Of a DNA stretch of 64,000 nt, positions 55,435 to 63,186 are shown piece after piece. Location: NCBI RefSeq assembly GCF_009901525.1, contig NZ_CP019288.1, forward strand, positions 4,741,501 through 4,805,500. The letters are read 5' to 3'. The notes under the pieces were generated by a model. The model worked only from the letters and a program-made list of their open reading frames with translations. It made no database searches and was not told the DNA's origin. Origin of the DNA: Kordia antarctica. Its GTDB lineage: Bacteria > Bacteroidota > Bacteroidia > Flavobacteriales > Flavobacteriaceae. The first letter of the stretch is position 1. Every line of letters starts with the position of its first letter. The translations under genes were made by a program, and so were the position numbers.

Positions 55435-56442
55435 ATGTATCGATTCTTCAAGTCAAAATTCTATCTCGCTTTATCCTTACTTGTAATTGTATTTACAATA
55501 GGAGTTATGGGTTTTCATATCATTTCAGATATGAGTTGGATAGATGCAATATATATGACTACCATTACAATAACTACAGTTGGTTTTGGAGAAGTCGTTC
55601 CTTTGGATCAAAATGCACGTTTATTTACCGTATGCTTAATCATTGTGAGTGTATTTGTGCTTGCATATGCAATTTCTGTGATTACAGAATACATTATTAG
55701 TAGAAGTACCTTAAGAAATATTATACATCGCAAGACTTTAAAAAAAATCAGAAGCATGGAAAATCATATCATTATTTGTGGATTTGGAAGAAATGGAAGG
55801 CAGGCTTCTGAAAAACTTAGAGCGCACGATCAAGAATTTATCATCATTGAAAAAGACAGAGATGTGATTGAAAGATACGAAGATGTAGAAACGTATTTTA
55901 TAGAAGGAAATGCAAGTGATGATGAAATTTTACTAAAAGCGGGAATTGAAAAAGCAAGCTCATTAATTACAGCGTTGCCAAGTGATGCAGACAATTTGTT
56001 TGTGGTTTTATCTGCGCGTCAAATAAACAAAGAATTGCTCATTATCAGTCGTGCTTCTCAAGAAACATCATATAAAAAATTAAAACTTGCAGGCGCAGAT
56101 AATGTAATTATGCCCGATAGAATTGGTGGCGAACATATGGCTTCTTTGGTTGTTGTGCCCGATTTAATAGAATTTATTGATAAACTTTCTATCAGTGGTA
56201 AAAACACGACAAACATTGAAGAAATCAATATTGAAAGCTTAACCTCTTTTGATAGAGAAATATCTTTAAAAGAACTCGATTTACGAAAAGAAACAGGTTG
56301 CACTGTCATTGGTTACAAAACGCCTGAAGGTGATTACATTATCAATCCGGAAGCGGAATTAAAACTGTCGCCAGCATCTAAAATAATTGTGCTTGGACGA
56401 CCAGAACAAGTAGAATCGTTAAAGCGAAAATACAATCTCTAA
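55435..56442 (+). CDS. Potassium channel with RCK (TrkA-N) domain
   Basis: This 335-residue protein has two membrane helices (about 9-28 and 63-88) around a pore loop with selectivity filter 'TTVGFGEVVP'. A Rossmann nucleotide-binding RCK domain follows ('HIIICGFGRNGRQASEKL', acidic 'IIIEKD') and an RCK-C domain (about 250-335). It is a homotetrameric, ligand-gated K+ channel of the MthK/Kch type. The filter has F where Y is common (TVGFG). Confidence 0.9.
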   Translation: MYRFFKSKFYLALSLLVIVFTIGVMGFHIISDMSWIDAIYMTTITITTVGFGEVVPLDQNARLFTVCLIIVSVFVLAYAISVITEYIISRSTLRNIIHRKTLKKIRSMENHIIICGFGRNGRQASEKLRAHDQEFIIIEKDRDVIERYEDVETYFIEGNASDDEILLKAGIEKASSLITALPSDADNLFVVLSARQINKELLIISRASQETSYKKLKLAGADNVIMPDRIGGEHMASLVVVPDLIEFIDKLSISGKNTTNIEEINIESLTSFDREISLKELDLRKETGCTVIGYKTPEGDYIINPEAELKLSPASKIIVLGRPEQVESLKRKYNL

Positions 56443-56558
56443 AAAGAGTTGAAAAATCTTATTTAAGGCGTTAAAACTTGATTAAACAATTTTTTTTTAG
56501 CATCTTGCTAGCTTTATAAATCAACTACATATAAATATTAACTAACTGACATTACATT

Positions 56559-58145
56559 ATGAAGAAATATCTTCTCTCATTAATTACAATCTTATTACCC
56601 ATATTAACCTTTGGACAAGAAGTTGCTGCGGAAGGAATAGATCAGCAAATCGATGCAGCTTTTAAGCCTATTTCAGATTTCTTTGGGAATGTTATCTTTT
56701 TTCAAATAGGAGGAATTCCATTTGTATTAATACTCTTGGTTGGTAGTGCATTATTTTTTACAATTTACTTTGGCTTTGTAAACATAAGACGATTTCCTAC
56801 GGCAATCAACGTTGTTAGAGGTAAGTATGATGAAGTTGACGATCACGGTATTGAAAAAACAGATTTACCAATAGATGGAGATATTCCAGATACGATTAGA
56901 GATGAAAGTAAAGATGGAGAAGTAACACACTTTCAAGCATTGGCAACTGCGGTTTCTGGTACAGTAGGAAATGGAAATATAGCTGGTGTAGCATTAGCAA
57001 TTGCCTTAGGCGGACCTGGAGCTACATTTTGGATGATAGTATGTGGATTACTTGGAATGTCTACAAAATTTGTAGAATGTACTTTAGGAGTTCAATACAG
57101 AGACGTTGGAGAAGATGGAACTGTATATGGAGGTCCAATGTATTATTTAAGTAGAGGTCTTAAAGAAAAAGGTTTTGCAACGCTAGGTAAAATAACAGCA
57201 GTTTTATTTGCTATATTTTGTATTGGTGGATCTTTTGGAGGTGGAAACGCAGCTCAATCCAATCAAGCTACGATCGTATTAAAAGAATTAATGGGATTAG
57301 AAAGTACAAGCGCAGGAGCAATTATTGGAGTTGTATTAGCAATATTAGTTGGTATCATCATTATTGGAGGTATCAAAAGAATTGCATCTGTAACAGAAAA
57401 AATAGTTCCATTTATGGCAGTATTGTATTTAGTTGCTTGTTTGTATATTATATTGAGTAATTTCTCCTTAATTGATGATGCTTTTGGACTTATTTTTAGT
57501 GAAGCATTCAACCCAACAGCAATTGGAGTAGGTGGTTTTATAGGAGTACTACTTGTCGGGTTTAAAAGAGCCGCTTTCTCTAACGAAGCAGGAGCAGGTT
57601 CAGCATCCATAGCACACTCAGCAGTAAAAACAAAATATTCAGCTTCTGAAGGTTTAGTTGCTTTACTAGAACCGTTTATTGATACAGTAGTAATTTGTAC
57701 GATGACAGCTTTAGTTATTATCATCTTTAACTTTGGTGGAGCATTTGAATACGGTGGAGATGGCGCAGTAATGATTGATGGTGTAATGGTTGAAGGTGCA
57801 GGAATTACTTCAAAAGCTTTTGCAGCATATATTCCGTATTCTAATCTATTCTTAACTGTAGCAGTCGTATTATTCGCAGTCTCAACAATGATTTCGTGGT
57901 CATACTACGGTTTACAATCATGGAAGTATTTATTTGGACGCGGTAAAACAGCAGATTTAGTATACAAAGTATTGTTTTTAATCTTTGTTGTAATAGGAGC
58001 TGCGGCAAGTATGAAATCTATATGGGACTTCTCAGACGCGATGATTTTCGCAATGGTATTCCCTAACATGGTAGGTTTATTCTTCCTATTCCCAGTAGTG
58101 AAAAAACAGTTGAAAAGATATTTGGATGCAATAAAAGGTATCTAA
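56559..58145 (+). CDS. Sodium/alanine symporter (AGCS family)
   Basis: This 528-residue protein has a signal-like N-terminus and about ten membrane helices. AGCS motifs include 'ALATAVSGTVGNGNIAGVALAIALGGPGATFWMIVCGLLGMSTKFVECTLGVQYR', 'GGPMYYLSRGL', 'FKRAAFSNEAGAGSASIAH' and 'TMISWSYYGLQSWKYLFG'. It imports alanine or glycine with Na+. The long pre-TM1 segment (about 22-45) is typical of Bacteroidota members. Confidence 0.93.
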   Translation: MKKYLLSLITILLPILTFGQEVAAEGIDQQIDAAFKPISDFFGNVIFFQIGGIPFVLILLVGSALFFTIYFGFVNIRRFPTAINVVRGKYDEVDDHGIEKTDLPIDGDIPDTIRDESKDGEVTHFQALATAVSGTVGNGNIAGVALAIALGGPGATFWMIVCGLLGMSTKFVECTLGVQYRDVGEDGTVYGGPMYYLSRGLKEKGFATLGKITAVLFAIFCIGGSFGGGNAAQSNQATIVLKELMGLESTSAGAIIGVVLAILVGIIIIGGIKRIASVTEKIVPFMAVLYLVACLYIILSNFSLIDDAFGLIFSEAFNPTAIGVGGFIGVLLVGFKRAAFSNEAGAGSASIAHSAVKTKYSASEGLVALLEPFIDTVVICTMTALVIIIFNFGGAFEYGGDGAVMIDGVMVEGAGITSKAFAAYIPYSNLFLTVAVVLFAVSTMISWSYYGLQSWKYLFGRGKTADLVYKVLFLIFVVIGAAASMKSIWDFSDAMIFAMVFPNMVGLFFLFPVVKKQLKRYLDAIKGI

Positions 58146-58217
58146 AACGTAAATAGTCATCATAGAATAATAAACCCAAAAATATTCATGTAACGGTTCA
58201 CTTAAAAAATCGAAAAC

Positions 58218-59324
58218 ATGAAAAATATCAAATCCTACTTCAAGTTTGTGAAAGCAGAACGAAGTGGGATTTTGTGTATTATATTCCTAATCTTCATCGT
58301 GCAAGGAATCTACTTTTACACAAATCCCAAAAAAACGCCAATGTTGTTTGCAGACGCAGAAGTAGCGATCTATCAGCAACAAATAGATTCACTCAAAATT
58401 CTTTCAATAGAACAACGAAAACCGAAAATATTTCCATTCAATCCTAACTTCATTTCCGATTACAAAGGATTTACTTTAGGAATGTCAACAGAAGAAATTG
58501 ATCGTTTACACGAGTTTAGAGAAACCAACAAATATGTGAATTCCGCCAAGGAGTTTCAAACCATCACAAAGGTTTCTGATTCGTTGCTCAGCGTATTACA
58601 ACCGTATTTCAAATTCCCCGAATGGGTTACCAATAAAAAGAAGAAAAAGTGGAATTACAAATCGTATGGATCTAATGAAAAAGATGAGGTTATTCTGGAA
58701 AAGATCGACCTTAACAAAGCAACGATTGAAGAACTCCGAAAAGTATACGGAATCGGTGAAAAGCTCTCTGCCCGAATTGTAAAATACAGAGCAAGTCTTG
58801 GCGGATTTGTCACGGAATCTCAATTAGAAAATGTCTATGGCTTAAAGCCAGAAGTGATTCAGAAAGTATGGAAACGTTTCTATCTAAATAAGACAAATAC
58901 ATTTAAGAATACAGAAGTTGTTTTGGAAAAGGTCAATCTCAACAAAGCAACGATTGAAGAACTTCGAAAAATATATGGAATCGGCGAAAAACTCTCTGCT
59001 CGAATTGTAGAATACAGAGAAAAATTAGGCGGATTTGTCATGGAATCTCAATTAAAAGATGTCTACGGCTTAAAGCCAGAAGTAATTCAGAAAGTCTGGA
59101 AACGTTTCTACCTAGAAATACCCAACATCACGAAAGTGAATGTCAACACATGTTCAGTAGACGAATTACAAATAATTCCGTACATCAATTACGAATTGGC
59201 AGACGAAATCATCAACGAACGAATTCTCCGAGAAGGATTTAAAACTTTTGAGGAATTGACAAAAATTCGCAACTTTCCAACAAACAAAATCAAGATAATT
59301 GAATTATATTTGTCAATTGAATAG
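58218..59324 (+). CDS. ComEA-like protein with duplicated helix-hairpin-helix domains
   Basis: This 368-residue protein has one N-terminal membrane helix ('GILCIIFLIFIVQGIYFYT', about 16-34). Three HhH modules follow. Two of them are near-identical ('LNKATIEELRKVYGIGEKLSARIVKYR' and 'LNKATIEELRKIYGIGEKLSARIVEYR') from a 228-bp DNA duplication; the third ('NVNTCSVDELQIIPYINYELADEIINERI') is divergent. The HhH modules suggest DNA binding at the envelope. It lies 14 bp before the acyl-CoA dehydrogenase gene. Confidence 0.85.
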   Translation: MKNIKSYFKFVKAERSGILCIIFLIFIVQGIYFYTNPKKTPMLFADAEVAIYQQQIDSLKILSIEQRKPKIFPFNPNFISDYKGFTLGMSTEEIDRLHEFRETNKYVNSAKEFQTITKVSDSLLSVLQPYFKFPEWVTNKKKKKWNYKSYGSNEKDEVILEKIDLNKATIEELRKVYGIGEKLSARIVKYRASLGGFVTESQLENVYGLKPEVIQKVWKRFYLNKTNTFKNTEVVLEKVNLNKATIEELRKIYGIGEKLSARIVEYREKLGGFVMESQLKDVYGLKPEVIQKVWKRFYLEIPNITKVNVNTCSVDELQIIPYINYELADEIINERILREGFKTFEELTKIRNFPTNKIKIIELYLSIE

Positions 59325-59337
59325 AAAAATATAAAAA

Positions 59338-60513
59338 TTGCCTTATATGGAAAGTATGTACTTTAATGAAGAACATCAACTTTTTAGAGAAAGTCTCCGA
59401 GATTTTTTAAAGAAAGAAGTCGTTCCTCACATTGATAAATGGGAGAAAACAGGAACCATAGAACGCTTCATTTGGGAGAAATTTGGTGAAATGGGATACT
59501 TCGGATTGGCATATCCAGAAGAATACGGCGGACTTGATTTAGATCTTTTCTACACAGTCATTTTATTAGAAGAATTACAACGGATCAATTCTGGCGGATT
59601 TGCAGCAGCAATTTGGGCGCATGCATATTTAGCAATGACGCACGTAAACAAAGAAGGAAATCACGATATAAAAGAACGCTATTTAACACCAGGTATTACA
59701 GGTGAAAAAATTGGTTGTTTATGTATTACAGAACCTTTTGGCGGATCGGATGTTGCAGGAATGCGATCAACGGCTGTTAAAAAAGGCGACAAATATATAA
59801 TCAACGGTTCTAAAACGTTTATCACAAATGGCTTATACAGCGATTACTTAGTAGTTGCAGCGAAAACGAATCCAGAATTAGGAAACAAAGGAATCAGTAT
59901 TTTTATCATGGATAGAGATACGCCAGGAATCTCAGCAACAAAACTAGATAAGTTAGGTTGGAGAGCTTCTGATACTGGAGAAATTGCGTTTGATAATGTT
60001 GAAATTCCACTAGAAAACCTAATGGGAGAAGAAAACAAAGGGTTTCCATATATCATGCAACACTTTGCGTTAGAGCGTTTAATTATGGGAATCAATGCGC
60101 ATGCAAGAGCAGAATATGCAATTGAATACGCAATACAATATATGTCGGAACGAGAAGCTTTTGGAAGAACAATTGATAAATTTCAAGCGTTGCGTCATAC
60201 AATGGCAGACTTGGCTACGGAAGTTGAGATTTGTAAAACATTCAATTACACAGTAGCATATAGACTTAACAAAAAGGAATACGTTGTAAAAGAAGCAACA
60301 ATGTCCAAACTGCAATCAACCAAAATGGCAGACACTGTAATCTATCAATGTTTACAAATGTTAGGCGGTTACGGATATATGGAAGATTATCCAATGGCAC
60401 GTTTATTACGCGATAGTCGTTTAGGTCCAATTGGCGGTGGAACTTCTGAAATCTTGAGAGAGATTATTGCCAAAATGATTATTGACAAAAAAGATTATAA
60501 GCCTGCAACGTAA
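59338..60513 (+). CDS. Acyl-CoA dehydrogenase
   Basis: This 391-residue FAD enzyme. 'CLCITEPFGGSDVAGMRSTA' and 'YIINGSKTFITNG' bind FAD and substrate. 'QHFALERLIMG' places the catalytic Glu as in long-chain/isovaleryl types, and 'MLGGYGYMEDYPMARLLRDSRLGPIGGGTSEILREIIAKMI' is the C-terminal signature. It catalyses the first step of fatty-acid or branched-chain beta-oxidation. An approximate copy of its last 48 bp lies at 60552-60599. Confidence 0.93.
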   Translation: MPYMESMYFNEEHQLFRESLRDFLKKEVVPHIDKWEKTGTIERFIWEKFGEMGYFGLAYPEEYGGLDLDLFYTVILLEELQRINSGGFAAAIWAHAYLAMTHVNKEGNHDIKERYLTPGITGEKIGCLCITEPFGGSDVAGMRSTAVKKGDKYIINGSKTFITNGLYSDYLVVAAKTNPELGNKGISIFIMDRDTPGISATKLDKLGWRASDTGEIAFDNVEIPLENLMGEENKGFPYIMQHFALERLIMGINAHARAEYAIEYAIQYMSEREAFGRTIDKFQALRHTMADLATEVEICKTFNYTVAYRLNKKEYVVKEATMSKLQSTKMADTVIYQCLQMLGGYGYMEDYPMARLLRDSRLGPIGGGTSEILREIIAKMIIDKKDYKPAT

Positions 60514-60551
60514 GTTTGCTTAAATTATTTTGGCAAAAATTCCACTCAGGA

Positions 60552-60599
60552 ATTGCCAAAATGATTATTGATAAAAAAGATTATAAGCCTGCGACTTAA
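60552..60599 (+). repeat. Duplicated 3' end of the acyl-CoA dehydrogenase gene
   Basis: ATTGCCAAAATGATTATTGA and the following 28 bp to the stop codon repeat 60466-60513 with about four differences. It is not attached to a reading frame start, so it is a non-coding scar of a tandem duplication or recombination. Confidence 0.85.
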
Positions 60600-60624
60600 A
60601 AATAGTTGTTAGTTAACAAATACA

Positions 60625-60655
60625 AAAGATCACTTTAACGAGTGGTCTTTTTTTG
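60625..60655 (+). terminator. Intrinsic terminator after the acyl-CoA dehydrogenase gene
   Basis: Stem AAGATCACT / AGTGGTCTT (one G-U) followed by a T-run. Confidence 0.8.
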
Positions 60656-60720
60656 TTTAGATATAATTCAGAAGTCCTTTTTAGCTACGGTAAAACCGTA
60701 TAAAACAGAAACTTATTAAC

Positions 60721-60736
60721 ACGAAAACGTTTTCGT
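60721..60736. promoter_or_regulatory. LacI-type operator before the amylase gene
   Basis: ACGAAAACGTTTTCGT is a perfect 16-bp palindrome with the central CG typical of LacI-family operators. It lies 15 bp upstream of a TTG...TACATTGA promoter-like pair (60751-60779). A maltose/starch-responsive regulator is the obvious candidate but is not in this window. Confidence 0.6.
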
Positions 60737-60802
60737 TAACCTTGTGATTATTGTGCTACAAAATAAATTTCTACATTGATAGGAACTTTAACCACATAAA
60801 CC

Positions 60803-62182
60803 ATGAAAACAACTAAAATATTCTATTTCTTATTGATCAGTTTATTCTTTATAAGCTGTTCTGAAGATGAAATTACGCAAGAAAACGAGCAAAGTACAGA
60901 AGCTGTCAAAGAAACAGTTGTAACTGCCAAAAACAACTTAAAACCAATTGGATCTGGAGTCATGATGCAAGCATTTTATTGGGACGTTCCTGCAGGTGGA
61001 ACTTGGTGGAATGTTGTCAAAGGAAAGGTAGACGATTGGAGCAATGCAGGAATTGATGCCATTTGGCTTCCGCCAGCTTCCAAAGCGCAAAACGGACCAT
61101 TTTCTATGGGTTATGATCCTTTTGATTACTTCGATTTTGGAGAATACAACCAAATGGGAAGTGTAGAAACGCGTTTTGGCTCTACTGCCGAATTGCAAAG
61201 TTTAGTAAATACAGCTCATAACAATGGATTGAGCGTAATTGCAGACATTGTATTAAATCACAATAGTGGAGGCGCTAGTGAGTACAATCCGTTCAAAGGA
61301 ACAAGCACATACACAGATTATCAACCAATGTCAGGAATGTTCAACAGAACGTACTATGACTTTCATCCAAATGATTATCATGCAAATGATGAAGGTGCAT
61401 TTGGTGGCTTTGCCGATTTATGTCATCACAAAACATATGTACAAGATTGGCTTTGGAACAATTCAAACTCAGTTGCCAAATACTATAAAAATGTAATTGG
61501 TTTTGACGGATGGCGTTTTGACTATGTAAAAGGATTTGCTCCTTGGGTTATAAAAGATTGGAAAAATGCTGTTGGAGGTTTCTCTGTTGGAGAATATTGG
61601 GACGCAAATGTAAATACCTTAGATTGGTGGACAGGACAAGCGGAAGTAAGCGCGTTCGATTTTGCTTGTTATTACAAAATGAAAGATGCTTTCAGTGGAA
61701 ACGACTTGACAAAATTAAACGATGATATGTTATGGAAGCGAAACGCATCAAAAGCAGTTACATTTGTGGCAAATCATGATACGGATGAAATTGTAAACGG
61801 AAAAATTCTCGCGTATGCGTACATATTAACACATGAAGGATATCCAACAATATTCTATAGCGATTACGAACAATGGTTAGATAAAAATAAATTAAACAAT
61901 CTGATTTGGATTCATAACAACTTAGCAAGCGGAAGTACATCAATTATGTATGCGGATAATGACGAATATATTGCAAGAAGAAATGGAAACAATAGTGCTG
62001 GAATAGTTGTGTATATCAACAACTCAAATAGCTGGCAAGAACGCTGGGTAGAAACCAATTGGTCAAACACACGAATTAAAGACTTCACAGGTCATTCTGG
62101 TTGGGAACCTGTAACGCAAGGTGGAAAATGGGTAAAAATTCAGGCACCACCAAAAAGCTATTCTGTTTGGTCTGTAAAATAA
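60803..62182 (+). CDS. Secreted alpha-amylase lipoprotein (GH13)
   Basis: This 459-residue protein has a lipobox 'FFISCSED' (Cys19). The four GH13 regions are present: I 'DIVLNHNSGG', II 'GWRFDYVKGF' (nucleophile Asp), III 'SVGEYWDAN' (acid/base Glu), IV 'FVANHDTDE' (third Asp). The C-terminal beta domain (about 385-459) is 'GIVVYINNSNSWQERWVET...'. It hydrolyses internal alpha-1,4 bonds of starch at the cell surface. A palindromic operator lies upstream, suggesting starch/maltose control. No susCD genes are nearby. Confidence 0.95.
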   Translation: MKTTKIFYFLLISLFFISCSEDEITQENEQSTEAVKETVVTAKNNLKPIGSGVMMQAFYWDVPAGGTWWNVVKGKVDDWSNAGIDAIWLPPASKAQNGPFSMGYDPFDYFDFGEYNQMGSVETRFGSTAELQSLVNTAHNNGLSVIADIVLNHNSGGASEYNPFKGTSTYTDYQPMSGMFNRTYYDFHPNDYHANDEGAFGGFADLCHHKTYVQDWLWNNSNSVAKYYKNVIGFDGWRFDYVKGFAPWVIKDWKNAVGGFSVGEYWDANVNTLDWWTGQAEVSAFDFACYYKMKDAFSGNDLTKLNDDMLWKRNASKAVTFVANHDTDEIVNGKILAYAYILTHEGYPTIFYSDYEQWLDKNKLNNLIWIHNNLASGSTSIMYADNDEYIARRNGNNSAGIVVYINNSNSWQERWVETNWSNTRIKDFTGHSGWEPVTQGGKWVKIQAPPKSYSVWSVK

Positions 62183-62670
62183 CATGATACTCAAAATATC
62201 ATTATTCAATTGTTACATTGAAAAATTGTTACATTAATAATTAGGGCATTCCGCAATGAAAAATTGCGGACGCGCTTTCGGCAGTCGCTCTCACAAAACA
62301 GAAATAAACGAGTTCACTCAGTGGAATCGAAGTGAGGAGCTTCAACAAAGCCTCAATCGCTAATGCAGAAAAAAACAATTCTAACAATCATTCGAAACTA
62401 GTATAAAAAATCAATATGTTGTCACTTCGGGCGCAGTCGAGAAGCCAATAAACATCTTAGTTTCATTGAATCTCAACTGCACTCGATTTGACATATTATG
62501 ATAAACCTGTTTAGTTTCATATAGAAAAACACTTAATTATCAGTCAATTATCGTCAAGTCTTGATGCTAGATTCCAAAAGCAGCTTGTGCTGAGCCTGTC
62601 GAAGTAAGCGGTCTAATATCTTTTATCGGGCAATACATTCAAATTATTTCAATATTCTTTGGTGTAAATA

Positions 62671-62700
62671 TTTGTAATCAAAAAATAGTCTCTATATTTG
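62671..62700 (+). promoter_or_regulatory. rpsU promoter
   Basis: TTTG (62671-62674), an 18-nt spacer and TATATTTG (62693-62700) match the Bacteroidota consensus TTTG-N(18-19)-TAnnTTTG, about 40 bp before the start codon. Confidence 0.8.
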
Positions 62701-62721
62701 CAATCGTAAAATCTAAAAGAG

Positions 62722-62728
62722 AGGAGGT
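62722..62728 (+). promoter_or_regulatory. Strong Shine-Dalgarno sequence of rpsU
   Basis: AGGAGGT at nine bases before the ATG is a near-full complement to the 16S rRNA 3' end. Most genes in this window lack such a site, as usual in this phylum. An SD on rpsU fits the known autoregulation of bS21, whose incorporation occludes the anti-SD. Confidence 0.75.
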
Positions 62729-62736
62729 TAAGGACT

Positions 62737-62931
62737 ATGTTAATTATACCAGTTAAAGAAGGAGAAAATATAGACAGAGCACTGAAACGTTTCAAGCGAA
62801 AATTTGATCGTACAGGTGGAATGCGTCAACTAAGAGCTAGAAAACACTTTTCAAAGCCATCAGTAGTGCGTAGAGCGCAGATTCAGAAAGCTCAGTACAT
62901 ACAAAATCTTAGAGATCAAGAAGAAGTTTAA
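62737..62931 (+). CDS. rpsU: 30S ribosomal protein bS21
   Basis: This 64-residue, strongly basic protein. 'MLIIPVKEGENIDRALKRFKRKFDRTGGMRQLRARKHFSKPSVVRRAQIQKAQY' matches bS21. It binds the small-subunit platform next to the 16S 3' end. It has its own promoter, a strong SD and a terminator, and precedes a xerC-type gene, a common Bacteroidota order. Confidence 0.97.
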   Translation: MLIIPVKEGENIDRALKRFKRKFDRTGGMRQLRARKHFSKPSVVRRAQIQKAQYIQNLRDQEEV

Positions 62932-62950
62932 GATTTTTAGAACAAAATTA

Positions 62951-62982
62951 AAAAGGTTTCCATAACGGAAACCTTTTTTTGT
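62951..62982 (+). terminator. Intrinsic terminator after rpsU
   Basis: Stem AAAAGGTTTCC / GGAAACCTTTT with a 6-nt loop and T-run, 20 bp after the stop codon. Confidence 0.9.
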
Positions 62983-63079
62983 GTGTATAATTCAAATATT
63001 AAATACAACTTTAGTAACTTTAAACAAATAAAATGGAGTTTATCAGTTTAAGAGTTTATCAGTTTAATTTCGCATTAAT

Positions 63080-63106
63080 AAAAGTTAAAAGTTAAAAGTT
63101 AAAAGT
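63080..63106. repeat. 7-bp AAAAGTT tandem tract
   Basis: About four units upstream of the xerC-type gene, followed by a looser ACAAACAA stretch (about 63150-63170). Confidence 0.7.
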
Positions 63107-63186
63107 GAACAGTTGAAAGTGAAAAAGTGATCAGTTAAGAGTAAATTAACGAACAAACAAACAAACAAAGCGACTAAAACCCAAAA

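Larger units (their letters stand above)
62183..62736. other. Intergenic region with several interspersed repeats and the rpsU promoter
   Basis: It contains members of the TCGAAGTG-type repeat family, among them CACTCAGTGGAATCGAAGTG (about 62314-62333), GTCACTTCGGGCGCAGTCGA (62421-62440) and GTGCTGAGCCTGTCGAAGT (about 62588-62606). The rpsU promoter follows at 62671-62700. No gene seen. Confidence 0.7.

Noticed and set aside
57263-57724. 153-codon minus-strand frame
   Set aside because: It is antisense to the alanine symporter gene and has no independent support.
60552-60599. Second partial acyl-CoA dehydrogenase gene
   Set aside because: Only 16 codons are repeated with no start or upstream domain, so it is a scar and not a gene.
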